Shown: positions 10,711-18,882 of the stretch, piece by piece
Layout of the letters: every line of letters starts with the position of its first letter
Position numbering within the stretch: position 1 is the first letter of the stretch
Source: Flavobacteriales bacterium
GTDB taxonomy: Bacteria > Bacteroidota > Bacteroidia > Flavobacteriales > Schleiferiaceae
Assembly: GCA_007693635.1 (NCBI GenBank)
Contig: REDE01000139.1
Coordinates: 1 to 38,737, forward strand
Length of the DNA stretch: 38,737 nt
Direction of reading: 5' to 3'
Position numbers and translations under genes: made by a program
The notes under the pieces: generated by a model
Database searches by the model: none
What the model was told of the DNA's origin: nothing
The model's input: only the letters and a program-made list of their open reading frames with translations

Positions 10711-11475
10711 CTATTCCATTAGTTTTTCGATCTCGGACTTCATGTTCATGGTCGTTTCGTAACCCACTTCAAAAAGTTCGCGACCCTTATTAAAATCGAA
10801 GAGTCCGAATTTAAATGCCCCGGTGACGTCAATTTGCACGTCGCATTGTTCGAAGCGTTGTTTGGTAGGATACCAAAGAGAGAGTTCAAAGATGCGTTCC
10901 GCTACATTTTTCATTTTGTTGGGCATTTCGCCGTGTTCACCATGAACATTGATGTTTACCCCTATAATTTTCAATCCTTTTTCCTGTAGGGGTTCAATGG
11001 GGAGATTGTTGAGTACACCGCCATCGACGTAGATTTTCCCGTCTTTTTCAATGGGTTCAAAAATTATGGGAATGGAGGCGGAGGCTACTACCGCGTCGAT
11101 TAGACTACCTGAGGAGATCATTTCGGCTTTGCCCGATCGCAATTCAGAGACACAGGCTTCGAAAGGAATTTTCAATTCATCGAAACTGTCAGATTCACAG
11201 CTGTCTTCAAGAATTTTTCTCAGGTAACTCATTTCGGACAAACCACTTTTGCCAATCGCTATTTTAAAGACGTCGAGAACGGACTTGGTTTTTACCTTTT
11301 TAAGGATTTCTTTTGGTGTAAGTCCGAGCGCATATAGTGCACCTGCGATTGCCCCGGCACTTGATCCTGTAATCATTACCGGTTTTACTCCAATTTCATC
11401 TAAAGCTTGAAGTACGCCAAGATGGGCCAAACCTCGAGCACCTCCACCGCTTAAGCAAATTCCAATTTCAGCCAT
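10711..11475 (-). CDS. Patatin-like phospholipase family protein
   Basis: This 254-residue protein has the full patatin catalytic signature: the glycine-rich oxyanion loop GGGARG at residues 10-15, the nucleophile elbow GSSAG at 37-41 (Ser39) and the catalytic Asp in DGG at 151-153. It resembles the short single-domain bacterial form (RssA-like) without a signal peptide or beta-barrel, so it probably acts as a cytoplasmic or membrane-associated serine lipase or acyl hydrolase. Its ATG shares one base with the stop codon of the upstream E1 gene, so translation is probably coupled. The substrate is not readable from sequence. Confidence 0.88.
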   Translation of the reverse strand: MAEIGICLSGGGARGLAHLGVLQALDEIGVKPVMITGSSAGAIAGALYALGLTPKEILKKVKTKSVLDVFKIAIGKSGLSEMSYLRKILEDSCESDSFDELKIPFEACVSELRSGKAEMISSGSLIDAVVASASIPIIFEPIEKDGKIYVDGGVLNNLPIEPLQEKGLKIIGVNINVHGEHGEMPNKMKNVAERIFELSLWYPTKQRFEQCDVQIDVTGAFKFGLFDFNKGRELFEVGYETTMNMKSEIEKLME

Positions 11476-13529
11476 TAGAAGTTGAGTATTTCCTGTATTT
11501 TTTCGGCTACTTTATCCGCGTTGGGGATCATTGCGGCCTCCAACGTGGAATTGAGAGGTATTGCTGGTAAAGTATGACTTCCTAGGACCCCAACCGGAGC
11601 GTCGAGGTGTGCGAAGCATTTCTCCTGAATATTTCCAGCAAGGGCTTGAGCGAAGCTGTTGGGAACCGCCTCTTCGGTGACCACGAGGCATCTGCCAATC
11701 GCGCGGGTACGTTCAAAAATCAAATCTTCGTCGATAGGGACTAATGTTCGTAAGTCAAGGATTTCGATTCTGCCGGGGAATTGCTTAGCGGCGGTTTTTG
11801 CCCAATATACGCCCATTCCGTAGGTGACTACCAAAAGCGCCTTAGCTTGCTGAATCATCGCTTCGTCGGCTTTTTGCGCAATTCGCCCTTTTCCAAATGG
11901 AATCACATAATCCTCATCAGGTTCGATGGTCTTTGCGTCTTCCGTGCCTTTAATTTTACTCCAGTAAAGACCTTTGTGTTCCAGCATAACAACTGGGTTA
12001 GGGTCGTAGTACGCAGCTTTCATCAGGCCTTTAAGATCCGCTCCGGTAGATGGGTATGCGACCTTAATTCCGCGAATGTTTGTAACAATACTTTCCACCG
12101 AAGAGGAGTGGTATGGGCCACCTGAGCCGTAAGCTCCAATGGGCACTCGTATGATGGCGCTTGCGGGCCATTTTCCGTTACTCAAGTAATAGGATCGGCT
12201 CAGTTCGGTGAATAGTTGGTTGAGGCCGGGCCAGATATAATCGGCAAACTGCACCTCTACGATAGGGCGTAGACCTGCAGCGGCCATTCCCACTGTACTA
12301 CCAATAATGAATGCTTCTTGAATGGGGGTATTAAATACCCTATCGTCGCCAAATTGTTGTCCCAATGTGGCAGCTTCACGGAATACCCCTCCGAGTCTTT
12401 TCCCCACATCTTGTCCGTACAAGAGTGCTTCGGGGTGTTTGGTCATCAACTCACGAATAGCGAACAATGCGCTATCCACCATAACGGTTCGTTCTCTTCC
12501 GGCGGGTTCTCTATTCCCCTTTTCCTCGGTAATTGGAGTAGGAGCATAGGCGTGCGTGAAGAGGTCTTCGGGTCTGGGGTCTTCCGCTTCCAGCGCTTCC
12601 TGATAATCCGTTTCTACTTTTTTGCGGCTAACGGAGGCTACCGCATCGAGTTCATTTTGCTCGAAGCCGTTAGATAAAAGGTATTTTTCAAATGCAGGAA
12701 GGGGATCGCGTTTTGCGTGTTCTTCCAAATCATCGCGGTACCATTCCTTGCGCACGCCTGAGGTGTGGTGACCGAGAAGAGGTACACGGGCATGTATCAA
12801 TACCGGGCGTCTTTCGTTGCGGATGATGCTAAGTGCGGTGTTTACTGCGTTCCACGATTCCTCAAAGCTACTCCCGTCGATGCTCAGGACTTCTAATCCT
12901 TTAAATCCGGCGGCGTATTCTGCCGCATTTTGAGCGCGGGTTTCCTCGGCGTTGGCAGAAATATCCCATTCATTGTCTTGAACGAAATAGAGGATGGGCA
13001 ATTTTTTCAAAACAGCCATTTGCATGGCCTCGCTAACCTCACCTTCTGTCATGGCGGCATCGCCAATGGAACAAACAGCTATCGGCTTGGGTTCGGTAGC
13101 TTGTTCCATCTGCATTTTCTCACGATACTGAATGCCCATAGCCGCTCCAGTAATGGGAATGGCTTGCATGCCCGTTGCCGAGCTTTGGTGAGGAATTTTC
13201 GGCATGTCCGGTCTGTTTAGACTGGGATGCGCGTAGTATGTGCGTCCTCCAGAAAACGGGTCGTCTCTTTTGGCGAGTAGTTGCAGCATGAGTTCGTATG
13301 GTCGCAGACCGATACCGAGGAGAATACTGTCGTCGCGGTAGTATGCCGAGAGGTAATCTTGGGGCAGGAGTTGCATTCCCAGTGCAAGTTGCGCCGCCTC
13401 GTGGCCCCGTGATGTGGCGTGCACGTATTTGGCGGTTACCTCTTTGTTTTCTTCGTATAAATCACTCATTGCCCGTGCAGTGGTCATAAGCGTCCAGGCA
13501 CGAAGCAGTACATCCTTAGATAATGACAT
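11475..13529 (-). CDS. 2-oxoacid dehydrogenase E1, alpha-beta fusion
   Basis: This 684-residue thiamine-diphosphate enzyme fuses the alpha and beta subunits of a branched-chain or pyruvate-type dehydrogenase E1. Residues 1-330 are the alpha part, with the cofactor motif running from GDAAMTEGE to QDN, and HHTSG in the phosphorylation-loop region. Residues about 345-684 are the beta part, with YGQDVG, the FNTPIQEAFIIG stretch and VEVQFADYIWP. The complex would decarboxylate a 2-oxoacid and pass the acyl group to an E2 not encoded here. Single-chain E1 enzymes of this kind are common in Bacteroidota, usually labelled 2-oxoisovalerate dehydrogenase; the exact substrate is inferred. The patatin-like gene is translationally coupled downstream. 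Confidence 0.88.
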   Translation of the reverse strand: MSLSKDVLLRAWTLMTTARAMSDLYEENKEVTAKYVHATSRGHEAAQLALGMQLLPQDYLSAYYRDDSILLGIGLRPYELMLQLLAKRDDPFSGGRTYYAHPSLNRPDMPKIPHQSSATGMQAIPITGAAMGIQYREKMQMEQATEPKPIAVCSIGDAAMTEGEVSEAMQMAVLKKLPILYFVQDNEWDISANAEETRAQNAAEYAAGFKGLEVLSIDGSSFEESWNAVNTALSIIRNERRPVLIHARVPLLGHHTSGVRKEWYRDDLEEHAKRDPLPAFEKYLLSNGFEQNELDAVASVSRKKVETDYQEALEAEDPRPEDLFTHAYAPTPITEEKGNREPAGRERTVMVDSALFAIRELMTKHPEALLYGQDVGKRLGGVFREAATLGQQFGDDRVFNTPIQEAFIIGSTVGMAAAGLRPIVEVQFADYIWPGLNQLFTELSRSYYLSNGKWPASAIIRVPIGAYGSGGPYHSSSVESIVTNIRGIKVAYPSTGADLKGLMKAAYYDPNPVVMLEHKGLYWSKIKGTEDAKTIEPDEDYVIPFGKGRIAQKADEAMIQQAKALLVVTYGMGVYWAKTAAKQFPGRIEILDLRTLVPIDEDLIFERTRAIGRCLVVTEEAVPNSFAQALAGNIQEKCFAHLDAPVGVLGSHTLPAIPLNSTLEAAMIPNADKVAEKIQEILNF

Positions 13530-13541
13530 ATGTAGATTAAA

Positions 13542-13571
13542 TTGCAGCGTATTAATAATGCTGCAAATATC
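13542..13571 (-). promoter_or_regulatory. Inverted repeat over putative E1 promoter
   Basis: A perfect 7-bp inverted repeat, ttgcagc at 13542-13548 and gctgcaa at 13560-13566 with an 11-base spacer, lies 13-37 bases upstream of the E1 start. It overlaps a 7-of-8 match to TAnnTTTG on the minus strand (13571-13564). The position fits an operator overlapping the promoter, but no regulator is identified. Confidence 0.4.
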
Positions 13572-13596
13572 GGTAAGAAAAATGGGAATTGCCTAG

Positions 13597-15021
13597 TTAG
13601 AAGTGGTAGTTTAGTGCCAAAGTAGTGTGAAACAAATTCACGCGATTCATGATAAAGTGCACAGGAACGGGATCGTTGGTGGAAAGTATTTTGGTCATTA
13701 GCAGCAAGCTGGTTTCCAATCCTTTAAGCGGACCTTTGTGATCGTAGTGGAAATCTAGATTGATGTGGGTATAGGTTGGTATTCCGTATTTGTTTAGCGC
13801 ATGGTTCTCAGGATGAGGTGTTTGCACATATCCGACAGCCAGTTCGGTTTTTAAATTGCTTTTGGGCTTTTGATAGAGAATCTTGGTAGAAACCGCTGTT
13901 AAGTCGCCCATGCCTTCGCTGCGTTCGCGCGGAATAAAGCTGTAGAAAAATTCACGTCCCCACTCGCGTGGATGTAAATAGCGTCCGTGCCCGGTAATGC
14001 GATTGAAATTTAGTGAGCTTGTCCAACTGGAGCTTTTCCACCCTATGCGTCCGCCAAAGGTGTATGCTTGATGATTAGGCGGTGCATAGGCCAATTCTGG
14101 TTCGGCATTTCCCCCGTTCCCAACTCCGTGTTGTGCCAAGGCCTGAAAGCCGAGAATCCACGACTCGGAATGGTTGCGGGGGTATTTGGCGTCAAATTGA
14201 AACATAGCGGTATTCATCACATTTTCAATGAAAAAATTCCAGGCGTGCATATCCCAATTTTTTCCTAGATTTTGGTGTATCCCTAAAATCCCCACGCCAG
14301 AAGAGCGCACATTTCCTCGATATCGGGAAGGCTGTCCAAATACGTCGAAGCCTAGCGGGTGAACTCCAATGGATTCGCCGGTATTATACCAGCGGATGGT
14401 GCTCCTGGGAGAAAATCCGTGTATGAAACCACCTTCCAACTTGGTTCGTTCGTTGACTTCCGTATGGACATATAGACCTTCAACACCTGTTGGACGCATC
14501 CGGCCGTCTTGTAAGTTTATGAATGGGGTGTTTAGGAGGATTTTACCGTAAGCTATTTCGGTTCTTCCCCAGCGGTAGTTGATAAAAAGCTCCTCCAAAC
14601 GATCCATATCCTCCGTATTATGCACGTCGGTGATGTCGAAAAGCGCGATTTCGTAACGACTAAGGCTGCCGGTTCTCGGATCGGGGTTCTGTAGGTTATA
14701 GGACCCTACATTAAAAATGTAGAAGCCACTTACGCCCATTTTGAATCCATGAAAACGAGCGGACTCAAAGCGTAAGCCACCACCGGCGGCATTGGCAGCA
14801 AAATCTTGTAAGTCACCCTGATTATGGGTGCTCATAAACATGTAACGGAAATGCCCATGCGTAGTTCCTCCGCGAAAAGCACCTAAAAGCGAAGTGGTGT
14901 CAACCAATTCTTTTTGCTTGCCTCGCCAGATGTTCGGGCGCTCAGGAACCTCCTGATGCTGACCTGATAATATAAAAAAACTTCCCAAAAAGAAGCCTGC
15001 AAATATTTTACGAAGCGTCAT
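13597..15021 (-). CDS. OprD-like outer-membrane porin
   Basis: The protein (474 residues from the chosen start) has a signal peptide, MTLRKIFAGFFLGSFFILSGQ in two parts, and then alternating amphipathic strands rich in aromatic and glycine residues, ending in Phe (NYHF), as outer-membrane beta-barrels do. The layout and length resemble the OprD family of substrate-specific porins. The frame is open for 11 more codons upstream to 15054, but those residues precede the signal peptide and overlap the rhodanese gene, so I place the start at the ATG at 15021. The gap to the rhodanese gene is then 25 bases. The substrate is unknown. Confidence 0.75.
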   Translation of the reverse strand: MTLRKIFAGFFLGSFFILSGQHQEVPERPNIWRGKQKELVDTTSLLGAFRGGTTHGHFRYMFMSTHNQGDLQDFAANAAGGGLRFESARFHGFKMGVSGFYIFNVGSYNLQNPDPRTGSLSRYEIALFDITDVHNTEDMDRLEELFINYRWGRTEIAYGKILLNTPFINLQDGRMRPTGVEGLYVHTEVNERTKLEGGFIHGFSPRSTIRWYNTGESIGVHPLGFDVFGQPSRYRGNVRSSGVGILGIHQNLGKNWDMHAWNFFIENVMNTAMFQFDAKYPRNHSESWILGFQALAQHGVGNGGNAEPELAYAPPNHQAYTFGGRIGWKSSSWTSSLNFNRITGHGRYLHPREWGREFFYSFIPRERSEGMGDLTAVSTKILYQKPKSNLKTELAVGYVQTPHPENHALNKYGIPTYTHINLDFHYDHKGPLKGLETSLLLMTKILSTNDPVPVHFIMNRVNLFHTTLALNYHF

Positions 15022-15046
15022 TGTGCCTAAAATCTTAGGGCTGAAT

Positions 15047-15352
15047 TTAATCAACCAAGTTCTTCACATTCGTCCAAGCACCCCCATTTATTGCTTGAAA
15101 ACCATTTTGATTGAGAATGCGTTGTGCCATTCCGCTGCGTGCGCCTGAACGACAAAAGACTATCACGTTAGGATTTCCTTTAACTTTTTTTAAGTTTTTG
15201 CTCAACGAATCCAAAGGGATATTAATGGCGCCCTTAACACTTCCCGATTTAAACTCTTGAGGCGTGCGAACATCAATTAATTGCGCACCTTCTTCTAAAG
15301 CTTTTTTCAGTTTTGCCTTTCCTCCTCCAAAGAGAATTGAAAATATTCCCAT
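15047..15352 (-). CDS. Single-domain rhodanese-like protein
   Basis: This 101-residue protein is one rhodanese domain. It has LIDVRTPQEF at residues 26-35, GAINIPL at 41-47 and the active-site loop CRSGARS starting at Cys67, which would carry the persulfide. The N-terminus (GIFSILFGGG) is short and mildly hydrophobic but not a clear signal peptide. It is probably a cytoplasmic sulfur carrier or sulfurtransferase. It is the first gene of the run continuing into the porin, with a perfect -7 element just upstream at 15378-15385. Confidence 0.88.
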   Translation of the reverse strand: MGIFSILFGGGKAKLKKALEEGAQLIDVRTPQEFKSGSVKGAINIPLDSLSKNLKKVKGNPNVIVFCRSGARSGMAQRILNQNGFQAINGGAWTNVKNLVD

Positions 15353-15377
15353 GATAGTTAATCTAAATTAATTTCGG

Positions 15378-15385
15378 CAAAGTTA
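15378..15385 (-). promoter_or_regulatory. -7 promoter element of the rhodanese gene
   Basis: The minus strand reads TAACTTTG, a perfect match to the Bacteroidota -7 consensus TAnnTTTG, 25 bases upstream of the rhodanese ATG. No convincing -33 TTTG was found at the usual spacing. Confidence 0.55.
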
Positions 15386-15450
15386 GGCAACTAATTCAGC
15401 CTCCGTACATGACCGTTATCACATAAAAATTCAGCTTATTTCTCAACAAC

Positions 15451-15502
15451 TTGTTAACAATCACAGGTGCGGTTAATTATTGGTATTTGTTTTGTAACTT
15501 TG
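15451..15502 (+). promoter_or_regulatory. Promoter region of the small T9SS gene
   Basis: TAACTTTG at 15495-15502 is a perfect -7 element 27 bases upstream of the ATG. A TTG at 15480-15482 is closer than the normal -33 spacing. A perfect 10-bp palindrome, TTGTTAACAA, at 15451-15460 lies about 35 bases upstream of the -7 box and could be an operator. Confidence 0.55.
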
Positions 15503-15529
15503 TCCTCGAACATTTTGATATAACGAATC

Positions 15530-16237
15530 ATGCGAAAATTTTTACTTTCTTTATTGTTTCTGCCTGCTATGGTGTGGGGACAATCACTCGAGATACTTGG
15601 ATTTGACTCAATAGTCTACGGTCATCCATCAACATCAATGGACATTTACGGTCACGCGGCAGTCAAGAACAACAGTTCTTCCGCGATTGGGGTTAAAGTT
15701 AAACGTCACGTTTTGGACCCTAACAATGCCCTAACAGCCAGTAACGCAATTTGCTGGGGTTTTTGTTTTTCCACCGCAGTTGACGTGAGTCCTGATGCCA
15801 TTACCATTGGCGCGGGTCAAATTAACTTTGATGATTTTAACGGACACGTTTACCCTCCAATGGATGGAGTTGAGCGCAGCGGACAAATCATGTACACGTT
15901 TTTTGACGAACTTAATCCAAACGATAGTGTCTCCATTACCGTGACTTACGTGACTACGAATTTTTTCTCGGTTTCAGCATTTGACCAAAAGGAATTTAAC
16001 CTTTATCCTAATCCTACCCGAAATAAAATTTGGATTGAGGGCAAAAATATAAGCGGGGGAAATGCTAAAGTCGTTGTAAATGACGTTATTGGTAATACGG
16101 TTCTGCAAAAGCAGATTAACATTGCCGGTGGTCGCGATCAAATTGATTTGGGCGCTTTACGCAGCGGTTACTACTTTGTGAGTTTGTATCACAATGGAGT
16201 GCTAATCTCTACCAAACGCGTACAGAAAGTCCAATAA
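15530..16237 (+). CDS. Secreted protein with T9SS type A sorting domain
   Basis: This 235-residue protein has a signal peptide ending near WGQS (about residue 19), a middle domain of beta strands (about 20-150) with no family I recognise, and a C-terminal T9SS sorting domain beginning near FNLYPNPTRNK (about residue 157) and closing with STKRVQKVQ. It is predicted to be exported by the Sec system and then by T9SS. It has its own promoter and a strong terminator, so it is a single-gene unit. The function of the middle domain is unknown. Confidence 0.82.
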   Translation: MRKFLLSLLFLPAMVWGQSLEILGFDSIVYGHPSTSMDIYGHAAVKNNSSSAIGVKVKRHVLDPNNALTASNAICWGFCFSTAVDVSPDAITIGAGQINFDDFNGHVYPPMDGVERSGQIMYTFFDELNPNDSVSITVTYVTTNFFSVSAFDQKEFNLYPNPTRNKIWIEGKNISGGNAKVVVNDVIGNTVLQKQINIAGGRDQIDLGALRSGYYFVSLYHNGVLISTKRVQKVQ

Positions 16238-16251
16238 GCTATTTAATTTTC

Positions 16252-16281
16252 AAAAAATCACCCCTAAGTGGGTGATTTTTT
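16252..16281 (+). terminator. Intrinsic terminator after the small T9SS gene
   Basis: A perfect 12-bp stem (16252-16263 with 16270-16281) has a 6-base loop and starts with an A-run and ends in a T-run, so it can act in either direction. It lies 15 bases after the stop codon. An apparent GTG start at 16272 for the next gene falls inside this hairpin and is not real. Confidence 0.9.
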
Positions 16282-16301
16282 GTTCTTATTCATTTCTCAG
16301 C

Positions 16302-16709
16302 ATGCCCAGCTACTACTACTCAACACAACGCATACCGCTATTTGTTCGCTTGGTCGTTTCTACGCTAAGTGTGTTTTTTGCAGCGCAGCTTTTGTCGGGC
16401 ATAGAAATGGAAAAATTCACTACTGCAATTTGGGTCGCCATTGCCATAGGTTTTTTAAACGCCTTTGTGCGACCTATTCTCATTTTGTTTACGCTTCCCG
16501 CAACGATATTTACCTTTGGACTTTTTCTCTTCGTCATTAATGCCCTCGTTGTACTAATGGCCGATTCCTTAATTAGTGAAGGGTTTCAAGTCAGAAGTTT
16601 CGGTTGGGCTCTGCTGTTTTCACTTTTCGTGTCTTTCTTTAGTGCCCTGATGTACGCTCTTGGGGGCTACAAAAAGTCGAATAATCAAGACAATGACCCA
16701 AGATTATAA
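16302..16709 (+). CDS. YvlD/phage-holin-family small membrane protein
   Basis: This 135-residue protein has about four hydrophobic helices: PLFVRLVVSTLSVFFAAQLL, an AIWVAIAIGFLNAFVRPIL segment, a TIFTFGLFLFVINALVVLMA segment, and a final FGWALLFSLFVSFFSALMY segment. The short helices and the FVRPIL motif after helix two match the family labelled 'phage holin family protein' or YvlD, common in Bacteroidota chromosomes and not tied to prophage. I start at the ATG at 16302, just after the upstream terminator. Its 3' end overlaps folK by 17 bases, so the two are likely one transcript. The physiological role is unknown. Confidence 0.75.
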   Translation: MPSYYYSTQRIPLFVRLVVSTLSVFFAAQLLSGIEMEKFTTAIWVAIAIGFLNAFVRPILILFTLPATIFTFGLFLFVINALVVLMADSLISEGFQVRSFGWALLFSLFVSFFSALMYALGGYKKSNNQDNDPRL

Positions 16710-17202
16710 TTCACCGGTAGTAATTTTATTAGGCAGTAATTTAGGAAATCGCGAGCAAATTCTTGAAGAAGCGCGCCAGTCGCTCGACGAATTATTCGGA
16801 TATCACCTGCTCTATTCCCGGATTTGTATTACTCCTCCCTGGGGATTTTCCGCGGATCAAGATTTTTTCAATCAGGTAGCTGTCGCAGAAACTTGGGGGG
16901 ATGTCCCGGAAAAACTCCTCGACGCGCTTTTGCGCATTGAAGAAAATGCGGGCAGACATCGGTCCAGCTCTGTCGGGTATAGTTCAAGAACCCTCGATTT
17001 AGATATTCTCTACATGGGTTCGCAGATTATTCACACGCCTCGATTACGTGTTCCGCATCCCAGAATTGCCGAGCGGCGATTTACCTTAGAGCCGCTTTGT
17101 GAATTGCTGCCTCATTTTAAGCATCCCGTGCATGGGGTGAGCAACACAACACTCCTCGAGCAGTGTGCGGATCCTTCTCAAATTACGTGGAATGTCGATT
17201 AA
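16693..17202 (+). CDS. folK: 2-amino-4-hydroxy-6-hydroxymethyldihydropteridine diphosphokinase
   Basis: FolK transfers diphosphate from ATP to 6-hydroxymethyl-7,8-dihydropterin in folate synthesis. The protein shows the family landmarks: LLGSNLGNRE near the N-terminus, TPPWGF for the pterin loop, the SRTLDLDILYMG block with the metal-binding aspartates, and VPHPRIAERRFTLEPL at the C-terminal side. The ATG at 16693 gives a 169-residue protein of normal length; 11 more codons upstream are open but lie within the preceding gene. Its stop abuts the stop of the convergent Crp-like gene with no gap. Confidence 0.93.
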   Translation: MTQDYNSPVVILLGSNLGNREQILEEARQSLDELFGYHLLYSRICITPPWGFSADQDFFNQVAVAETWGDVPEKLLDALLRIEENAGRHRSSSVGYSSRTLDLDILYMGSQIIHTPRLRVPHPRIAERRFTLEPLCELLPHFKHPVHGVSNTTLLEQCADPSQITWNVD

Positions 17203-17784
17203 TCAAATACGCTTTTTCAAAACACTGAAAAATTCTGGGGTAACACCCAAGTAGGAGGCGATATATTTTTGCGCAACCAACAGCTCTAATTTTGGAAAAC
17301 GCGCTCGGAAGGCACGGTATTTTTCTTCTGCATCCGCCGATATTTGGCGCATGATTCGTTTTTGGTGTGTGACCAGACTATTTTGAAATATTTTTCGAAA
17401 ATACCTTTCGAAAATGGGGGCTTCTTTACAGAGCAACTCAAACTTCTCTTTTGAAAACAAGTAGACCCTGCTTTCAGAAAGTGCTTTTATGGAATATTCC
17501 GAAGGTAAGTCTTGCGTAATGCCTTTAATATCGCCCGTCCACCATCCTGAGAAACCAAACATGAGTACGTGAGGTTGTTTTTTCTCGTCGGTTAAATACG
17601 TCATCAAACAGCCTTCGGCAATAAAAACAAAATATGAGGGTTCGTCTCCTTGGTTGATTAACATCTCGTTTTTGCGCAACGAACGCTCTTCAGCCAATGA
17701 GAAAAGCAAATCCAAATCTTGGTCGTTGGCATCTACGTATTCTCTGACGACCTTACGCAGGTCTTTGTTTTCTAAAATTTCCAT
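17203..17784 (-). CDS. Crp/Fnr-type transcriptional regulator
   Basis: This 193-residue protein has an N-terminal cyclic-nucleotide-binding-type beta-roll (about 10-125) and a C-terminal helix-turn-helix (about 165-190, VAQKYIASYLGVTPEFFSVL). In the position of the phosphate-binding cassette it reads GDIKGITQDLPSEYSIKAL, without the Arg-Thr/Ala pair that holds cAMP in Crp, and there is no Fnr-type cysteine cluster, so the ligand is probably different or absent. It starts 12 bases after the stomatin-like gene stops, so both are likely co-transcribed. Its target genes are unknown. Confidence 0.85.
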   Translation of the reverse strand: MEILENKDLRKVVREYVDANDQDLDLLFSLAEERSLRKNEMLINQGDEPSYFVFIAEGCLMTYLTDEKKQPHVLMFGFSGWWTGDIKGITQDLPSEYSIKALSESRVYLFSKEKFELLCKEAPIFERYFRKIFQNSLVTHQKRIMRQISADAEEKYRAFRARFPKLELLVAQKYIASYLGVTPEFFSVLKKRI

Positions 17785-17796
17785 ACGCAGTTTGAC

Positions 17797-18741
17797 TTAG
17801 TTCTCTTTTTTAGCGTCTTCTTCGTTGACCTTTGCGTAGTCACGAAGTTTGTTTCCGACGAATGTTCCCTGAATAATTTGATCTTGAAAATCCTTCATTG
17901 CCGATGGAGAATGGGGAATAAGGATGGATGTGTTTTTAGAATTTGCCCCCACATTATTGATGGTATCAAAATATTGGGTAAGGAGCACGAACTGCATAAC
18001 CTCTTCGTGGGTAACATCCTTGAGCGAGCGCTGAAAGTCTTCTACAGATTCTTTAAATCCGCGTACTATTTCCAAGCGTTGGTTGGCTATACCCTGACCA
18101 GAAAGACGCTTGCTCTCCGCTTCGGCTTCAGCTTCCTTCACAACGCGTATTTTATACCCTTCAGCCTCTTCCATGGTCGCATACTTTTCGCGCTTGGCGG
18201 CGTTGATTTTATTCATCGCAACCTTAACACGATCGTCGGGGTCAATGTCGGTAATGAGTGTTTTTACGATTTTAAATCCGTACTCTTCCATCGCCTGACG
18301 CAGGTTTTGAGCAACGGCTAGAGCAATATCCTCCTTTTTGGCAAATACATCATCGAGATCCATTTTTGGGACTTCCGAACGCACATCATCAAATACGTAC
18401 GAGGAAATCTGGTTGCGAGGATTGTCCAAACTGTAAAACGCCTCCCGAACACGTTCGGATTTAACTTGAAACTGCACACTAACTTTCAGTTTAACAAAAA
18501 CATCATCTTTGGTTTTGGTTTCCACTTCAACATCCAGCTGCTGAACGCGAAGATTGACCAAGCCCGATTTTTTATCGATGAAGGGAATAATCACGCCAAT
18601 TCCTGGTTGTGCAATACGAACGAATTTGCCAAAGCGTTCGATAACCATTGCCGTTTTTTCTTTGACAATGATAATAGCTTTAAGAATCGCTATGGCTACG
18701 ATGAAGTAAAATGCTAGTAAGGGGAAATTCATGGGATCCAT
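17797..18741 (-). CDS. SPFH/Band 7 stomatin-like membrane protein
   Basis: This 314-residue protein has one N-terminal membrane helix (about 5-25), an SPFH domain (about 27-200) with ERFGKFVRIAQPGIGVIIPF and NLRVQQLDVEVETKTKDDV, and a long charged coiled coil (about 180-230, AKREKYATMEEAEGYKIR onward). Such proteins form cage-like oligomers on membrane microdomains and often regulate membrane proteases. The usual NfeD partner is not next to it. The frame is open back to a TTG at 18759, but that codon lies within the -7 promoter box, so the ATG at 18741 is the likely start. Confidence 0.9.
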   Translation of the reverse strand: MDPMNFPLLAFYFIVAIAILKAIIIVKEKTAMVIERFGKFVRIAQPGIGVIIPFIDKKSGLVNLRVQQLDVEVETKTKDDVFVKLKVSVQFQVKSERVREAFYSLDNPRNQISSYVFDDVRSEVPKMDLDDVFAKKEDIALAVAQNLRQAMEEYGFKIVKTLITDIDPDDRVKVAMNKINAAKREKYATMEEAEGYKIRVVKEAEAEAESKRLSGQGIANQRLEIVRGFKESVEDFQRSLKDVTHEEVMQFVLLTQYFDTINNVGANSKNTSILIPHSPSAMKDFQDQIIQGTFVGNKLRDYAKVNEEDAKKEN

Positions 18742-18756
18742 TTTATAAATTTTTGT

Positions 18757-18764
18757 CAAAGATA
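18757..18764 (-). promoter_or_regulatory. -7 promoter element of the stomatin-like gene
   Basis: The minus strand reads TATCTTTG, a perfect TAnnTTTG match, placing transcription start roughly 10 bases before the ATG at 18741. A 9-bp inverted repeat lies just upstream (18775-18815). Confidence 0.6.
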
Positions 18765-18774
18765 CCCTTTATTT

Positions 18775-18815
18775 GCTTTAATGAACCAGTTTTTTAGATA
18801 ATGAAACATTAAAGC
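18775..18815. promoter_or_regulatory. 9-bp inverted repeat upstream of stomatin-like promoter
   Basis: gctttaatg at 18775-18783 and cattaaagc at 18807-18815 are exact reverse complements separated by 23 bases. The left arm begins 11 bases upstream of the -7 box, overlapping the expected -33 region, a common operator position. Confidence 0.45.
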
Positions 18816-18882
18816 TTGGAGGGGAGGGGTATGGGAATTGGTGATAAAATGGTTGATTTTGATTCCTAGTTACCACCACTGT

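Noticed and set aside
15022-15054. 11-residue extension of the porin
   Set aside because: It precedes a normal signal peptide and overlaps the rhodanese gene; the internal ATG gives the expected secretion signal at the N-terminus.
16272-16301. GTG start for the YvlD-like gene
   Set aside because: The GTG lies in the 3' arm of the upstream terminator hairpin; the ATG at 16302 fits the family start better.
16302-16709. Holin as evidence of a prophage
   Set aside because: The 'phage holin family' label covers common chromosomal membrane proteins; no other phage gene is nearby and it overlaps folK.
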